Position numbers and translations under genes: made by a program. 64,000 nt of DNA from the NCBI GenBank assembly GCA_001784585.1, contig MFRN01000004.1, positions 29,615-93,614 on the forward strand, written 5' to 3'. The notes beneath the pieces were generated by a model. It saw only the letters and a program-made list of their open reading frames with translations, had not been told where the DNA came from and did not search any database. Numbering within the stretch: position 1 is the first letter of the stretch; every line of letters starts with the position of its first letter. The stretch comes from Candidatus Melainabacteria bacterium RIFCSPLOWO2_02_FULL_35_15 (GTDB lineage Bacteria; Cyanobacteriota; Vampirovibrionia; 2-02-FULL-35-15). Below, piece by piece: positions 23,359-32,216 of the stretch.

Positions 23359-24518
23359 AAAAGGTTTTCAATTTCTTTTTTTGAATAACCCAGGCTACTT
23401 AAGATCTTTCCTGTATGTTCACCATGCATCGGAGCTGATTTGTCGACTTTAAATTCAAAACTGCTGAACTTTAATGGCAGATTAAACTGGGTTACGTCAC
23501 CTTCAAGCGGATGTTTTTTTGTAATTATCATGTTTCTGGCTCTGACTTGCTCATTGTTAACAGATTCCTGTACAGTTAAAACAGGAGAGATACAGCAGTC
23601 AGTGTTTTTAAAATAATCCATCCATTCTTTAAGAGTTTTAGTCTTAAATATTAATGACAGTTCTTTATAAATTTTTTTACTTTTCTTTCCTGATACCATC
23701 TGATATGGAATTAAATCATTTCTGCTGACTGCTTCACAAAAACGTTTCCAGAACTTAAGTTCAATTGCTGCTAATGCCAGATATCTCTTATCAAGTGTTT
23801 TATAGAGGTTATAACATGGTGTTGCACCGGTTAATAAATCAATATTTGAAATATTATTTTTTGAAGATATCAGCTCAGATAATCCTGTTACATAGTTAGC
23901 TAATGTCCCGTCCATAATAGAAACATCTATGTATTGCCCGCATCCTGTGGTCTTTTGATATACAAGAGCAGCTAAAATTCCCGTTAGTGCATTAAATGCT
24001 CCACCGACTACATCAGCAATCTGGAATCTTGGTATGGAAGGTTTTTCTCCTTTATCAGCCTGTTGTTTAATAATTCCGCTGTAAGAGCAAAAATTTAAAT
24101 CGTGTCCGGCTTTCTTACTGTAAGGACCGGTCTGCCCGTAAGCAGAAACAGAACAATAAATTATTTTTGGATTTTCTTTTTTAATAATTTCATAATCAAT
24201 ACCAAGTTTTTTAACTACACCAGGCCGGAAGCTCTCTATAATTACATCACTTGATTTTGACAGCTTCAAAAATATTTTTCCCCCTTCTTCCTTAGTCAGA
24301 TCAAGTATCATTGAAGATTTGTTTCTGTTAATTGCCAAAAAGAGAGAAGAATTTATTTTTTGAAGAGGCGGAATAAATCTGCAATAGTCACCCTTATCAG
24401 GGTCTTCTATTTTAAGAACCTCAGCACCCATATCTGCCAGATACAGTGTACATAAAGGGCCAGGTAAGAGCCTGCTTAGATCTAAAACCTTAATACCACT
24501 TAGAGGTTTGTTCTGCAT
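23355..24518 (-). CDS. Family III CoA-transferase (CaiB/BaiF type)
   Basis: Moves CoA between organic acids, or epimerises alpha-methylacyl-CoA. 387 residues. N-terminal GIKVLDLSRLLPGPLCTLYL and AEVLKIEDP; LFLAINRNKSSMILDL; ESFRPGVVKKLGIDYE; and the active-site region AYGQTGPYSKKAGHDLNF, where the Asp of GHDLNF is the catalytic aspartate. The CTGLLAALV-type segment (ALTGILAALVYQKTTGCGQYIDVS) also fits. Overall closer to the alpha-methylacyl-CoA racemase branch, as inference. It ends in a 4-bp overlap with the Asp-box gene. Confidence 0.88.
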   Translation of the reverse strand: MQNKPLSGIKVLDLSRLLPGPLCTLYLADMGAEVLKIEDPDKGDYCRFIPPLQKINSSLFLAINRNKSSMILDLTKEEGGKIFLKLSKSSDVIIESFRPGVVKKLGIDYEIIKKENPKIIYCSVSAYGQTGPYSKKAGHDLNFCSYSGIIKQQADKGEKPSIPRFQIADVVGGAFNALTGILAALVYQKTTGCGQYIDVSIMDGTLANYVTGLSELISSKNNISNIDLLTGATPCYNLYKTLDKRYLALAAIELKFWKRFCEAVSRNDLIPYQMVSGKKSKKIYKELSLIFKTKTLKEWMDYFKNTDCCISPVLTVQESVNNEQVRARNMIITKKHPLEGDVTQFNLPLKFSSFEFKVDKSAPMHGEHTGKILSSLGYSKKEIENLF

Positions 24519-24561
24519 TTTATAAATCTCTATTCAGTAATAAGTATAAATGAAACCGGGC

Positions 24562-24567
24562 TATAAT
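24562..24567 (+). promoter_or_regulatory. Candidate -10 box for the cytochrome gene
   Basis: TATAAT ends 12 bp before ATG 24580. It lies after the alternative upstream ATG (24550), which argues for the downstream start. Confidence 0.3.
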
Positions 24568-24579
24568 AAAATACTTCTT

Positions 24580-26019
24580 ATGAAGCTCACAACCAAACTC
24601 ATTGTTCTTTTATTCTCAGTAATTCTATCATTATTCTTTTTGTCTTACTTTTCAAATTCAATAGCCAAAAGAGATGCTAACACATCAGAGCCATTAATAC
24701 TGGCAATGCATGAACCAAATCAAATAACAAAATGCACCCTGAATCAGTGGTTTAATCCTGCAATTAATGATGAGGAAGGGGTAAGACTTTTAAAAAACTG
24801 CTCACACTGTCATATGGCAGGCTATAAGGAATGGATAAATGATAAACATTCAATGTCACAAAGTAATCCTTTTTTTCTTTCAATTTACAGTGGGACTGAT
24901 AAAGAGGGAAATGAAAATATTGCACCTGGATTCAGGCTTGATCATCCTAAGCAAAATGGAAACTGTATTCTGTGCCACAATCCTGAAGCAGCACTGGACA
25001 ATAATTTTGATATTGATTTAAGAAACGCAGAAAATACAAATGGGATCTCCTGCAATTTCTGTCACAAGATAGAAAGTATCGATAAAAACCACTTAAAGCA
25101 GGGAGTAAGAGGATTAACAATCTCAAGAGTATGCAAAGGTCAAAAAGAAATTGGATTTGGACCATTAAATGATTTAGTGGAATCCACGGATATAGTAGAG
25201 TTTAAGTACAATCCGATTTATAAAGAAAGTTTGTACTGCGCAAAATGCCATGACGGCTTTCAGGGAAATACCCAAATCTACTCAACCTTTACTGAATGGC
25301 TAAACAGCCCGGCAAAAAAACAAGGGATACAGTGTCAGTCCTGCCACATGCCGGTACGAGAACACACAGCCAAAAAAATCCATATTGTTGACAATCCAGA
25401 TGTCAAATCAAAACTCAGACCATATTACCAGCTACACAGCCACAGCTTTTTAACAAATAATCCTCATAAGTTTAGAAAGACGTTTCTTGACCTAAAAATA
25501 AAAGTAAAAGTAAAAAACAACATTTTAAAAGTTACAGCAAAAGTAATAAACAAAAATACAGGTCACAGTTTCCCTACCGGCTCTCCAATGAGAAATGCAC
25601 TTTTAGTTCTTGAAGTTAAAGATGAAAACAATAATAAATTAGAGTTAATTAAAGGTCCACAACTGCCGGTCTACGCAGGTTCTCTAAAAGGCAAACCTGG
25701 CAGACTTTTTGCAAAAATATTATCGGAAACATCCAATCAGTACGCACAAACCCATGGTGAAGATGGTATTAGATTTAGAAAAACAGCAGGCACACTTGGC
25801 ATACCAGCACAGCAGTGGTGGAATATTTTTATTTTAAGTGATACAAGAATAAAGGCACTAAAGAATGATATTTCAATATATGAATTTTTCATAGAGCCAC
25901 ACCGGAAAATCTCTGTTACAGCAAAACTAATCTGGAGAAATACATGGCCAGGGCTGGCAAAAGTAAAAGAGTTTATTATAAAGGAAGAAACTCTGATTGA
26001 AAAAACATTACTGCTTTAG
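24580..26019 (+). CDS. Five-heme c-type cytochrome
   Basis: 479 residues from ATG 24580; an in-frame ATG at 24550 would add ten residues before the signal peptide. A signal sequence (KLIVLLFSVILSLFFLSYF) exports it. Five CxxCH heme sites are seen: CSHCH, CILCH, CNFCH, CAKCH and CQSCH, all in the first 280 residues, with the spacing of cytochrome c554/NrfA-related multiheme proteins. The C-terminal 190 residues (beta-rich, VINKNTGHSFPTGSPMRNAL) lack heme motifs. Periplasmic electron transfer to or from an external acceptor or donor is likely. No cytochrome maturation or quinol oxidase gene is nearby. Confidence 0.88.
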   Translation: MKLTTKLIVLLFSVILSLFFLSYFSNSIAKRDANTSEPLILAMHEPNQITKCTLNQWFNPAINDEEGVRLLKNCSHCHMAGYKEWINDKHSMSQSNPFFLSIYSGTDKEGNENIAPGFRLDHPKQNGNCILCHNPEAALDNNFDIDLRNAENTNGISCNFCHKIESIDKNHLKQGVRGLTISRVCKGQKEIGFGPLNDLVESTDIVEFKYNPIYKESLYCAKCHDGFQGNTQIYSTFTEWLNSPAKKQGIQCQSCHMPVREHTAKKIHIVDNPDVKSKLRPYYQLHSHSFLTNNPHKFRKTFLDLKIKVKVKNNILKVTAKVINKNTGHSFPTGSPMRNALLVLEVKDENNNKLELIKGPQLPVYAGSLKGKPGRLFAKILSETSNQYAQTHGEDGIRFRKTAGTLGIPAQQWWNIFILSDTRIKALKNDISIYEFFIEPHRKISVTAKLIWRNTWPGLAKVKEFIIKEETLIEKTLLL

Positions 26020-26026
26020 GTAGTAT

Positions 26027-27361
<1,335 letters not shown>

Positions 27362-27421
27362 TCATAATTTTACACTATACGGTAATATTAATAAATGTAG
27401 TAAAATATCTACTCAATTAAC

Positions 27422-29038
27422 ATGTCTACAAGCACAAATCAAATGTCAAACACAGATCAGTATACCGATAAAAACATAGAGTTTTTTGATTCAGTAATAG
27501 TTCTGGATTTTGGATCCCAGTATTCAGAACTAATTGCCAGAAGAATAAGAGAATTAAATGTTTATTCCGAACTTGTTTCTTACAGAACTACTTCTGAACA
27601 AATTAAAAAGCTCTCACCAAAAGGAATTATTTTATCCGGTGGTCCAAACAGCGTTTATGATCAAGGTGCACCGGATTGTGATCCAAAAATATTTGAGCTT
27701 GGTATTCCGGTTCTTGGAGTTTGTTATGGCATGCAGCTTATGTCAAAGACTCTGGGCGGAAAAGTCATTCAGACAGAAAAACATGAATATGGGAAAGCAG
27801 TCCTGGAAGTTAATCCAAAAGATAAATTATTCCTGGATCTTGAAAGTAAGTTTGTAAGCTGGATGAGCCATGGTGACAGTGTCACCGATCTGCCTGGAGG
27901 ATTTATCATAAGTGCAAAAACAAAAAACACTCCATGTGCTGCCATATCAAATCACGATAAAAAACTTTATGGTGTTCAGTTTCATCCTGAAGTTATCCAT
28001 ACAATGAACGGGCTTGAAGTCCTCCGAAACTTTGTAATAAATATCTGCCTTGCTAAGCCTTCATGGACAATGGATAAGTTTATCGGGGATTCTATCAGCC
28101 AGATCCATGCAAAGATAGGTGACAGGCGGGTTTTACTGGCACTGTCTGGCGGTGTAGACAGCTCAACCCTTGCATTTTTATTACATAAGGCAGTTCCTGA
28201 AAATCTTATGTGTATGTTTATAGATCAGGGTTTTATGAGAAAAGGTGAGCCTGAAAGATTAACTACGACTTTCCAGAATGAATTTGCTATTAAACTTCAC
28301 TATGTAAATGCCAAAGAAAGATTTATCTTGGCACTAAAAGGCATTATTGATCCTGAAGAAAAAAGAAAAATTATTGGCAGGGAATTTATAAGGGTTTTTG
28401 AAGAGGAGTCTAAAAAAATTGGTCCGTTTGATTATCTGGCACAAGGCACCTTATACCCGGATGTCATCGAATCTGCAGACTCTAATATCGATCCAAAAAC
28501 CGGTGAACGTGTAGCAGTAAAAATAAAATCACATCATAATGTCGGCGGGCTTCCAAAGGATCTTCAGTTTAAACTTATTGAACCGTTTAGAAAACTTTTT
28601 AAGGATGAGGTGAGAAAAGTAGCACGGCAGCTGGGTGTACCAAAACGAATCATAGAGCGGCACCCGTTTCCCGGTCCTGGTCTTGCTATAAGGATTATCG
28701 GAGAAGTTACCGAGGAAAAACTTTATAAATTACGTGAAGCTGACTCCATAATAAGAGATGAAGTAAACAAATCTGGTTTGTATAATTCTATCTGGCAGGT
28801 ATTTGGGGTGCTTTTACCGGTACAAAGTGTCGGTGTTATGGGTGATAAAAGAACTTACTCAAACCCCATTGTTCTTAGAGCAATAACCAGTGAAGATGGC
28901 ATGACGGCAGACTGGGCAAAATTACCTTATGAAGTCTTGGAAAAAATCAGCACACGCCTGGTTAATGAAGTTCCTGGAATTAACCGGGTAGTCTATGACA
29001 TAACATCCAAACCTCCGGCAACAATAGAATGGGAGTAA
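27422..29038 (+). CDS. guaA: GMP synthase (glutamine-hydrolysing)
   Basis: Converts XMP to GMP. 538 residues: glutamine amidotransferase domain (24-215) with [18 protein letters not shown], catalytic Cys in GVCYGMQLM and His/Glu in [12 protein letters not shown]-pyrophosphatase domain with PP-loop [13 protein letters not shown] (about 239-251); dimerisation domain with [30 protein letters not shown] and the C-terminal [11 protein letters not shown] mobile repeat is inserted exactly at the stop codon: the last codons GAATGGGAGTA are repeated 153 bp later, and the stop is restored as TAA. The extra N-terminal 20 residues are polar and probably disordered. Confidence 0.97.
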   Translation: MSTSTNQMSNTDQYTDKNIEFFDSVIVLDFGSQYSELIARRIRELNVYSELVSYRTTSEQIKKLSPKGIILSGGPNSVYDQGAPDCDPKIFELGIPVLGVCYGMQLMSKTLGGKVIQTEKHEYGKAVLEVNPKDKLFLDLESKFVSWMSHGDSVTDLPGGFIISAKTKNTPCAAISNHDKKLYGVQFHPEVIHTMNGLEVLRNFVINICLAKPSWTMDKFIGDSISQIHAKIGDRRVLLALSGGVDSSTLAFLLHKAVPENLMCMFIDQGFMRKGEPERLTTTFQNEFAIKLHYVNAKERFILALKGIIDPEEKRKIIGREFIRVFEEESKKIGPFDYLAQGTLYPDVIESADSNIDPKTGERVAVKIKSHHNVGGLPKDLQFKLIEPFRKLFKDEVRKVARQLGVPKRIIERHPFPGPGLAIRIIGEVTEEKLYKLREADSIIRDEVNKSGLYNSIWQVFGVLLPVQSVGVMGDKRTYSNPIVLRAITSEDGMTADWAKLPYEVLEKISTRLVNEVPGINRVVYDITSKPPATIEWE

Positions 29039-29201
29039 CTGCTCAGGTACTCCAAGTGCATCATGATCATGCCCTAAATCTGGGCCATCTAAGGAAGCGA
29101 GGTTTGCCTGATTCATTCAGCAAACTGAGCGGTCTATGCAAAGGTGGCTCTGAGGAGCAACGTCACCGCAAGAGCCACCTGAGTAATAACGAATGGGAGT
29201 A
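29027..29201. mobile_element. MITE-like repeat, family B, long copy, at the guaA stop codon
   Basis: The element (29038-29190, or 29035-29190 counting the full terminal repeat) is flanked by an exact 11-bp direct repeat, GAATGGGAGTA, at 29027-29037 and 29191-29201. Its ends are imperfect inverted repeats (GTAACTGCTCAGGT / GTTATTACTCAGGT, 11 of 14). An 85-bp reverse-oriented copy at 47011-47095 is identical to its outer parts; this copy has 71 extra bp (29102-29172) containing two hairpins, GTTTGCCTGA/TTCAGCAAAC and AGGTGGCTCT/AGAGCCACCT. It encodes no protein. Confidence 0.8.
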
Positions 29202-29217
29202 GTATATTGTGTGTGGT

Positions 29218-29688
29218 TTATATTGCCTGTAGTGATTCAAGTGCCTGTGACTCTGAGTCATGGATATTGAGTACAGTGTCTAGTTTAAGGATTTTCATAA
29301 GCTTTGTTAATTGGTCTGGCAGGCAACAAATTTTTAATGTACCGCCATTATTTTGAAGTCTTTTATTTAATGATACAAGAGTACCAAGTCCTGCTGCATT
29401 CATATAATCTGCTTCTTTAAAATTAAGTACAACTTTTTTGTAGTCTTTATAGTTTTGGTTATAAGCCAGACTTGCTACTTCATGATTAAATCTGACGGCA
29501 TCTTTAGGAGGAAAATCTTTTCCTTTAACGTCTATTACTAAAACATCATTTATCTGACAAAAAGAAATTTTTGTGTAACCTTCTCTTTTTATTGCATTAA
29601 AAGCTGCTTCTCTATCAATTGCAAATATAGTATTTAAAGAAGAACCTAACTCTTCAAGTACTTTATTAATTGTTGTAAGTACAAACAT
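29218..29688 (-). CDS. STAS-domain protein lacking the phosphorylatable serine
   Basis: 156 residues. Residues 43-150 are a STAS (anti-anti-sigma) domain: LVIDVKGKDF, VVLNFKEADYMNAAGLGTLVSLNKRL and GTLKICCLPDQLTKLMKILKL. In SpoIIAA-type proteins the loop reads DSSGLG with Ser phosphorylated by the anti-sigma kinase. Here it reads NAAGLG (97-102), so that switch is absent. The N-terminal 40 residues are helical. A sigma factor regulator without phospho-control, or a scaffold, is likely. No anti-sigma kinase gene is adjacent. Confidence 0.82.
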   Translation of the reverse strand: MFVLTTINKVLEELGSSLNTIFAIDREAAFNAIKREGYTKISFCQINDVLVIDVKGKDFPPKDAVRFNHEVASLAYNQNYKDYKKVVLNFKEADYMNAAGLGTLVSLNKRLQNNGGTLKICCLPDQLTKLMKILKLDTVLNIHDSESQALESLQAI

Positions 29689-29767
29689 AGTATTAAGCTT
29701 TTATACTGAAATTATTTTACACCTGTCTACATCATTTGGTGTATATAGGATTATAAGAAATAAAAGA

Positions 29768-29933
29768 GTTACTGCCTAGCTATGTTACTAAGTCTCATCC
29801 AACTAACTTACAAAGAAAGGTTTTGCCTGGTTTATCCAGCAAAACCTGGAAAATGATACAAAAGGCAGACTGCGAGCACTTTGCAAAGCCCGACAAGCGA
29901 GGTACGAAGCAAGGAGGGCGGTAGGCAAAAACA
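29768..29933. mobile_element. MITE-like repeat, family A, copy 1
   Basis: 166 bp, about 97% identical (five differences) to 63214-63379. The ends are imperfect inverted repeats: GTTACTGCCTAGC at the left, GTTTTTGCCTACC reading in from the right. Flanking 7-bp direct repeats TAAAAGA/CAAAAGA match at six positions. Internally it carries a strong hairpin (GGTTTTGC...GCAAAACC, 29819-29847) and a GC-richer tail. No protein is encoded. Confidence 0.82.
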
Positions 29934-29957
29934 CAAAAGATAAGTCTTTTAACCTAA

Positions 29958-30019
29958 GGTTAACTTAATTTTAGTTAGTTTTTTAAAGATTTTGTCTATA
30001 TAGTATTTGGTTAACTTAA
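29958..30019 (+). promoter_or_regulatory. Promoter region with two GGTTAACTTAA repeats
   Basis: The 11-bp repeat occurs at 29958-29968 and 30009-30019, 51 bp apart, bracketing a possible TATAGT box (29999-30004). The second copy overlaps the ribosome binding site (AAGGAG) of the small Cys-rich gene, so a bound protein could block both transcription and translation. Confidence 0.35.
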
Positions 30020-30032
30020 GGAGATCTTCCGG

Positions 30033-30305
30033 ATGCAAAGTATCCTCAAAGTATTTTTAGTATTCATTATATTAGTATTTTCTTTTAGTAGTTTAAATTC
30101 ATATGCCTTATCATCAGATGAATATTGTACTGAACACAATGATGCTATGGCCGGCGGAATATGCATAAAATGTGAAGATGATTGTCTGGTAATAATTGGA
30201 AACCTTGGAGACAGAATCTGCAAACAATGCAACGAGGTTCAATGCACACTGGCAGATAACTGTGATAAAGATTGTCCCAGCTGTCCAGCGTCAGAAGAAG
30301 AGTAA
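30033..30305 (+). CDS. Small secreted cysteine-rich protein
   Basis: 90 residues with AAGGAG about 10 bp upstream of ATG. A Sec signal peptide covers 1-26 (ILKVFLVFIILVFSFSS, cleavage likely after SYA). The 64-residue mature part has ten Cys, including two units of the form ICxxC-x3-C (ICIKCEDDC, ICKQCNEVQC) and a final CPSC. That spacing suits two small metal-binding knuckles or a disulphide-rich fold. It ends in SEEE. No named family is recognised. It sits alone between a repeat element and a zinc peptidase gene on the other strand. Confidence 0.68.
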   Translation: MQSILKVFLVFIILVFSFSSLNSYALSSDEYCTEHNDAMAGGICIKCEDDCLVIIGNLGDRICKQCNEVQCTLADNCDKDCPSCPASEEE

Positions 30306-30348
30306 ATAAATTAAAAATGAAAAAATTATTTTAGAAGCCGGACAGAAC

Positions 30349-31038
30349 TCAGTTTCTATTCCTGTTACTAAACAAGATTAATGCCCAGCGAATTATTTCT
30401 ACAAGGCTGAACAGCGCAGCAGCAACATAAGTAAAAGCACATGCCTGTAAAATCTTTTTTGCATTTTCTTTTTCATCATTAGAAATATATCCTGATCCTT
30501 CAAGCACAGGCACAGCACGGACAAAACTGGCATCAAGTTCTACAGGAAGAGTTAGCACCTGAAAAAAGAAAATACCAATGTACATAAATAGTCCTATTAT
30601 TGCTGTTATCTTCCAGATCGGGCTAGTTAGAAATGCAGTAAGCATTAAACTAAATACAAGCAACATGGGACCAAACTGACAAACCTGAACAACTGGTGTC
30701 ACTAGGGCTCTAAGTTTCATAAATCCATAATTTTCTGCATCCTGAATAGCATGTCCACACTCATGTGCAGCAACAGTTACCGCAGCAAGTGATTTTCCAT
30801 GATAAAAGTTTTCAGACAGTCTTACTGATTTGTTTTGAGGATCATAATGATCACCCTGATTTGTCGCCTCTACAGTAACAGTAGTAAGTCCGTGTCTGTT
30901 TAATATTTCTCTGGCAACTTCGGCGCCTGTCCTCCCGACTGAAGAAGGTTCATTTGAATATTTATTTAGTGTACTTCTAACCCAAAGCTGGGGAAGAATT
31001 ATTAAAATTATTCCGGTTATCCATAATAGTGTCAGCAT
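30349..31038 (-). CDS. Membrane zinc metallopeptidase (YugP-like)
   Basis: 229 residues. An N-terminal membrane segment (MLTLLWITGIILIILPQLW) precedes the motif AAHECGHAIQ (about 92-101), an HExxH zinc site, and the sequence is of the YugP/Zn_peptidase_2 family (TGAEVAREILNRHGL, YDPQNKSVRLSENFY). Three to four further hydrophobic segments follow, with LPVELDASFVRAVPVLEG between the last two. Expected to be an integral membrane peptidase; substrate unknown. It is transcribed directly after fmt. Confidence 0.88.
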   Translation of the reverse strand: MLTLLWITGIILIILPQLWVRSTLNKYSNEPSSVGRTGAEVAREILNRHGLTTVTVEATNQGDHYDPQNKSVRLSENFYHGKSLAAVTVAAHECGHAIQDAENYGFMKLRALVTPVVQVCQFGPMLLVFSLMLTAFLTSPIWKITAIIGLFMYIGIFFFQVLTLPVELDASFVRAVPVLEGSGYISNDEKENAKKILQACAFTYVAAALFSLVEIIRWALILFSNRNRN

Positions 31039-31056
31039 TTTTTATTTTCTCCCTGA

Positions 31057-32010
31057 TTAATTATACTCAAATTTATCCCCTACTTTTGCCCTGGCACCAT
31101 TGATCCAATCTTTAGCATTAATAATTCCTTTATTTTCAGGCTGAAGTTTATATATATTTATACAACCGTCTTTTGTTTTTACTTTTATATAATCTGAAAT
31201 TTCTACAATTGCTCCCGAAGGAACTTTTTGTATAGCATCATCTTGGGCGTTCCATGGGACGCCCCTACATTCCCAAATCTTTATGATTTTCCCGTTAAAG
31301 TGTGTATATGCAGAAGGCCAGGACTGTAATCCGCGAATTTGATTGTGAATTTTTTCTGTAGTTTGATTCCAGTCTATCAAACCAAATTCTTTTTTTAACA
31401 TCGGGGCTTTTGTAGCTTTTGAATTATCCTGTGGAATAAAATCTGCTTTTCCGTTTTTTATTAGTTCAAGAGCTTTAATAAGAGCACTGGCTCCAAGAAT
31501 ACTTAGTTTTTTTGTCAGATCAACAGATGTTTCATTTTCACCAATACTGCATTTTTCCTGAAGGATCACAGGACCTGTATCCAGACCAATTTCAGTTTTC
31601 ATAATTGATATGCCGCTTTCTTTTTCACCGTTTAAAATTGCCCAGTTAATCGGAGCTGCACCTCTATATTTTGGAAGTAATGATGCATGGACATTAATGG
31701 CAGGGGCAATATTTAAAATTTCTTCATTTAATATCTGGCCAAATGCACAGGTTATTAAAATATCAGGATTAAGATCTTTTATCTTTTGTATAATCCCGGG
31801 CTCTTTGGATATTTTCCGGCATTGTAAAACCACCAGGCCATTTTGAAGTGCTAATTTTTTTACTGGCGGTTCATGTATTTTTTTTCCACGACCAGCTTCT
31901 TTATCAGTCTGAGTGCATATAGCAAGCACCTGAATCCATGAAGTTCTTAACAAAGCTTCCAGTGAAGCAACTGCAAACTCCGGCGTGCCTAAAAAGATTA
32001 TTTTCATCAT
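31057..32010 (-). CDS. fmt: Methionyl-tRNA formyltransferase
   Basis: Formylates initiator Met-tRNA using 10-formyl-tetrahydrofolate. 317 residues: KIIFLGTPEFAVASLEALL (3-21), DILITCAFGQIL, catalytic NVHASLLPKYRGAAPINWA with Asn-His and Asp in IGLDTGPVI, then the C-terminal OB-like domain from about 210. In that domain ECRGVPWNAQDDA is encoded by a near-palindromic 20-bp sequence (31245-31264), a likely in-frame insertion. The end of the protein (GARAKVGDKFEYN) is as expected. Starts with two Met codons; either could be used. A deformylase gene (def) is also in this window. Confidence 0.96.
   Translation of the reverse strand: MMKIIFLGTPEFAVASLEALLRTSWIQVLAICTQTDKEAGRGKKIHEPPVKKLALQNGLVVLQCRKISKEPGIIQKIKDLNPDILITCAFGQILNEEILNIAPAINVHASLLPKYRGAAPINWAILNGEKESGISIMKTEIGLDTGPVILQEKCSIGENETSVDLTKKLSILGASALIKALELIKNGKADFIPQDNSKATKAPMLKKEFGLIDWNQTTEKIHNQIRGLQSWPSAYTHFNGKIIKIWECRGVPWNAQDDAIQKVPSGAIVEISDYIKVKTKDGCINIYKLQPENKGIINAKDWINGARAKVGDKFEYN
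31245..31264. repeat. Near-palindrome (family D) inside fmt
   Basis: GGGCGTTCCATGGGACGCCC is 18 of 20 symmetric and is followed by CCTAC on the right only, suggesting an eroded GTAGGGGCGT-type palindrome. It is translated in frame in the Fmt C-terminal domain. Confidence 0.6.
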
Positions 32011-32216
32011 TGTCTTTTCTTAACCTGACATCTTAATTATAGATTTACTTATATAAATTAGCTAGGCCTTGAAAAAATTTTAACAAAAAACAAAAGGAAA
32101 GATTGATTATTACTTTTCAGTAAATTTACCTGTTTAAGATACAGCAATACAAAGATAATAAGTACCAGGTAAAAGCAAAGACGCTTATTTTAGAAACTGA
32201 AGGACATTTAAAAATT

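Larger units (their letters stand above)
29689..30032. other. 344-bp intergenic region with family A repeat and direct repeats
   Basis: It holds the 166-bp family A element (29768-29933), an 11-bp direct repeat GGTTAACTTAA at 29958 and 30009, and a possible TATAGT -10 box at 29999 for the small Cys-rich gene. No reading frame is convincing. Confidence 0.6.

Noticed and set aside
24550-24579. Upstream cytochrome start codon
   Set aside because: A TATAAT box lies after it and the signal peptide begins at the second ATG; kept only as an alternative.
28922-29116. A minus-strand frame encoding [20 protein letters not shown], also read at 46903-47160
   Set aside because: The shared peptide comes from the two copies of repeat element B. 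The frames have no ribosome sites and run into guaA or the DUF4143 gene, so they are not genes.
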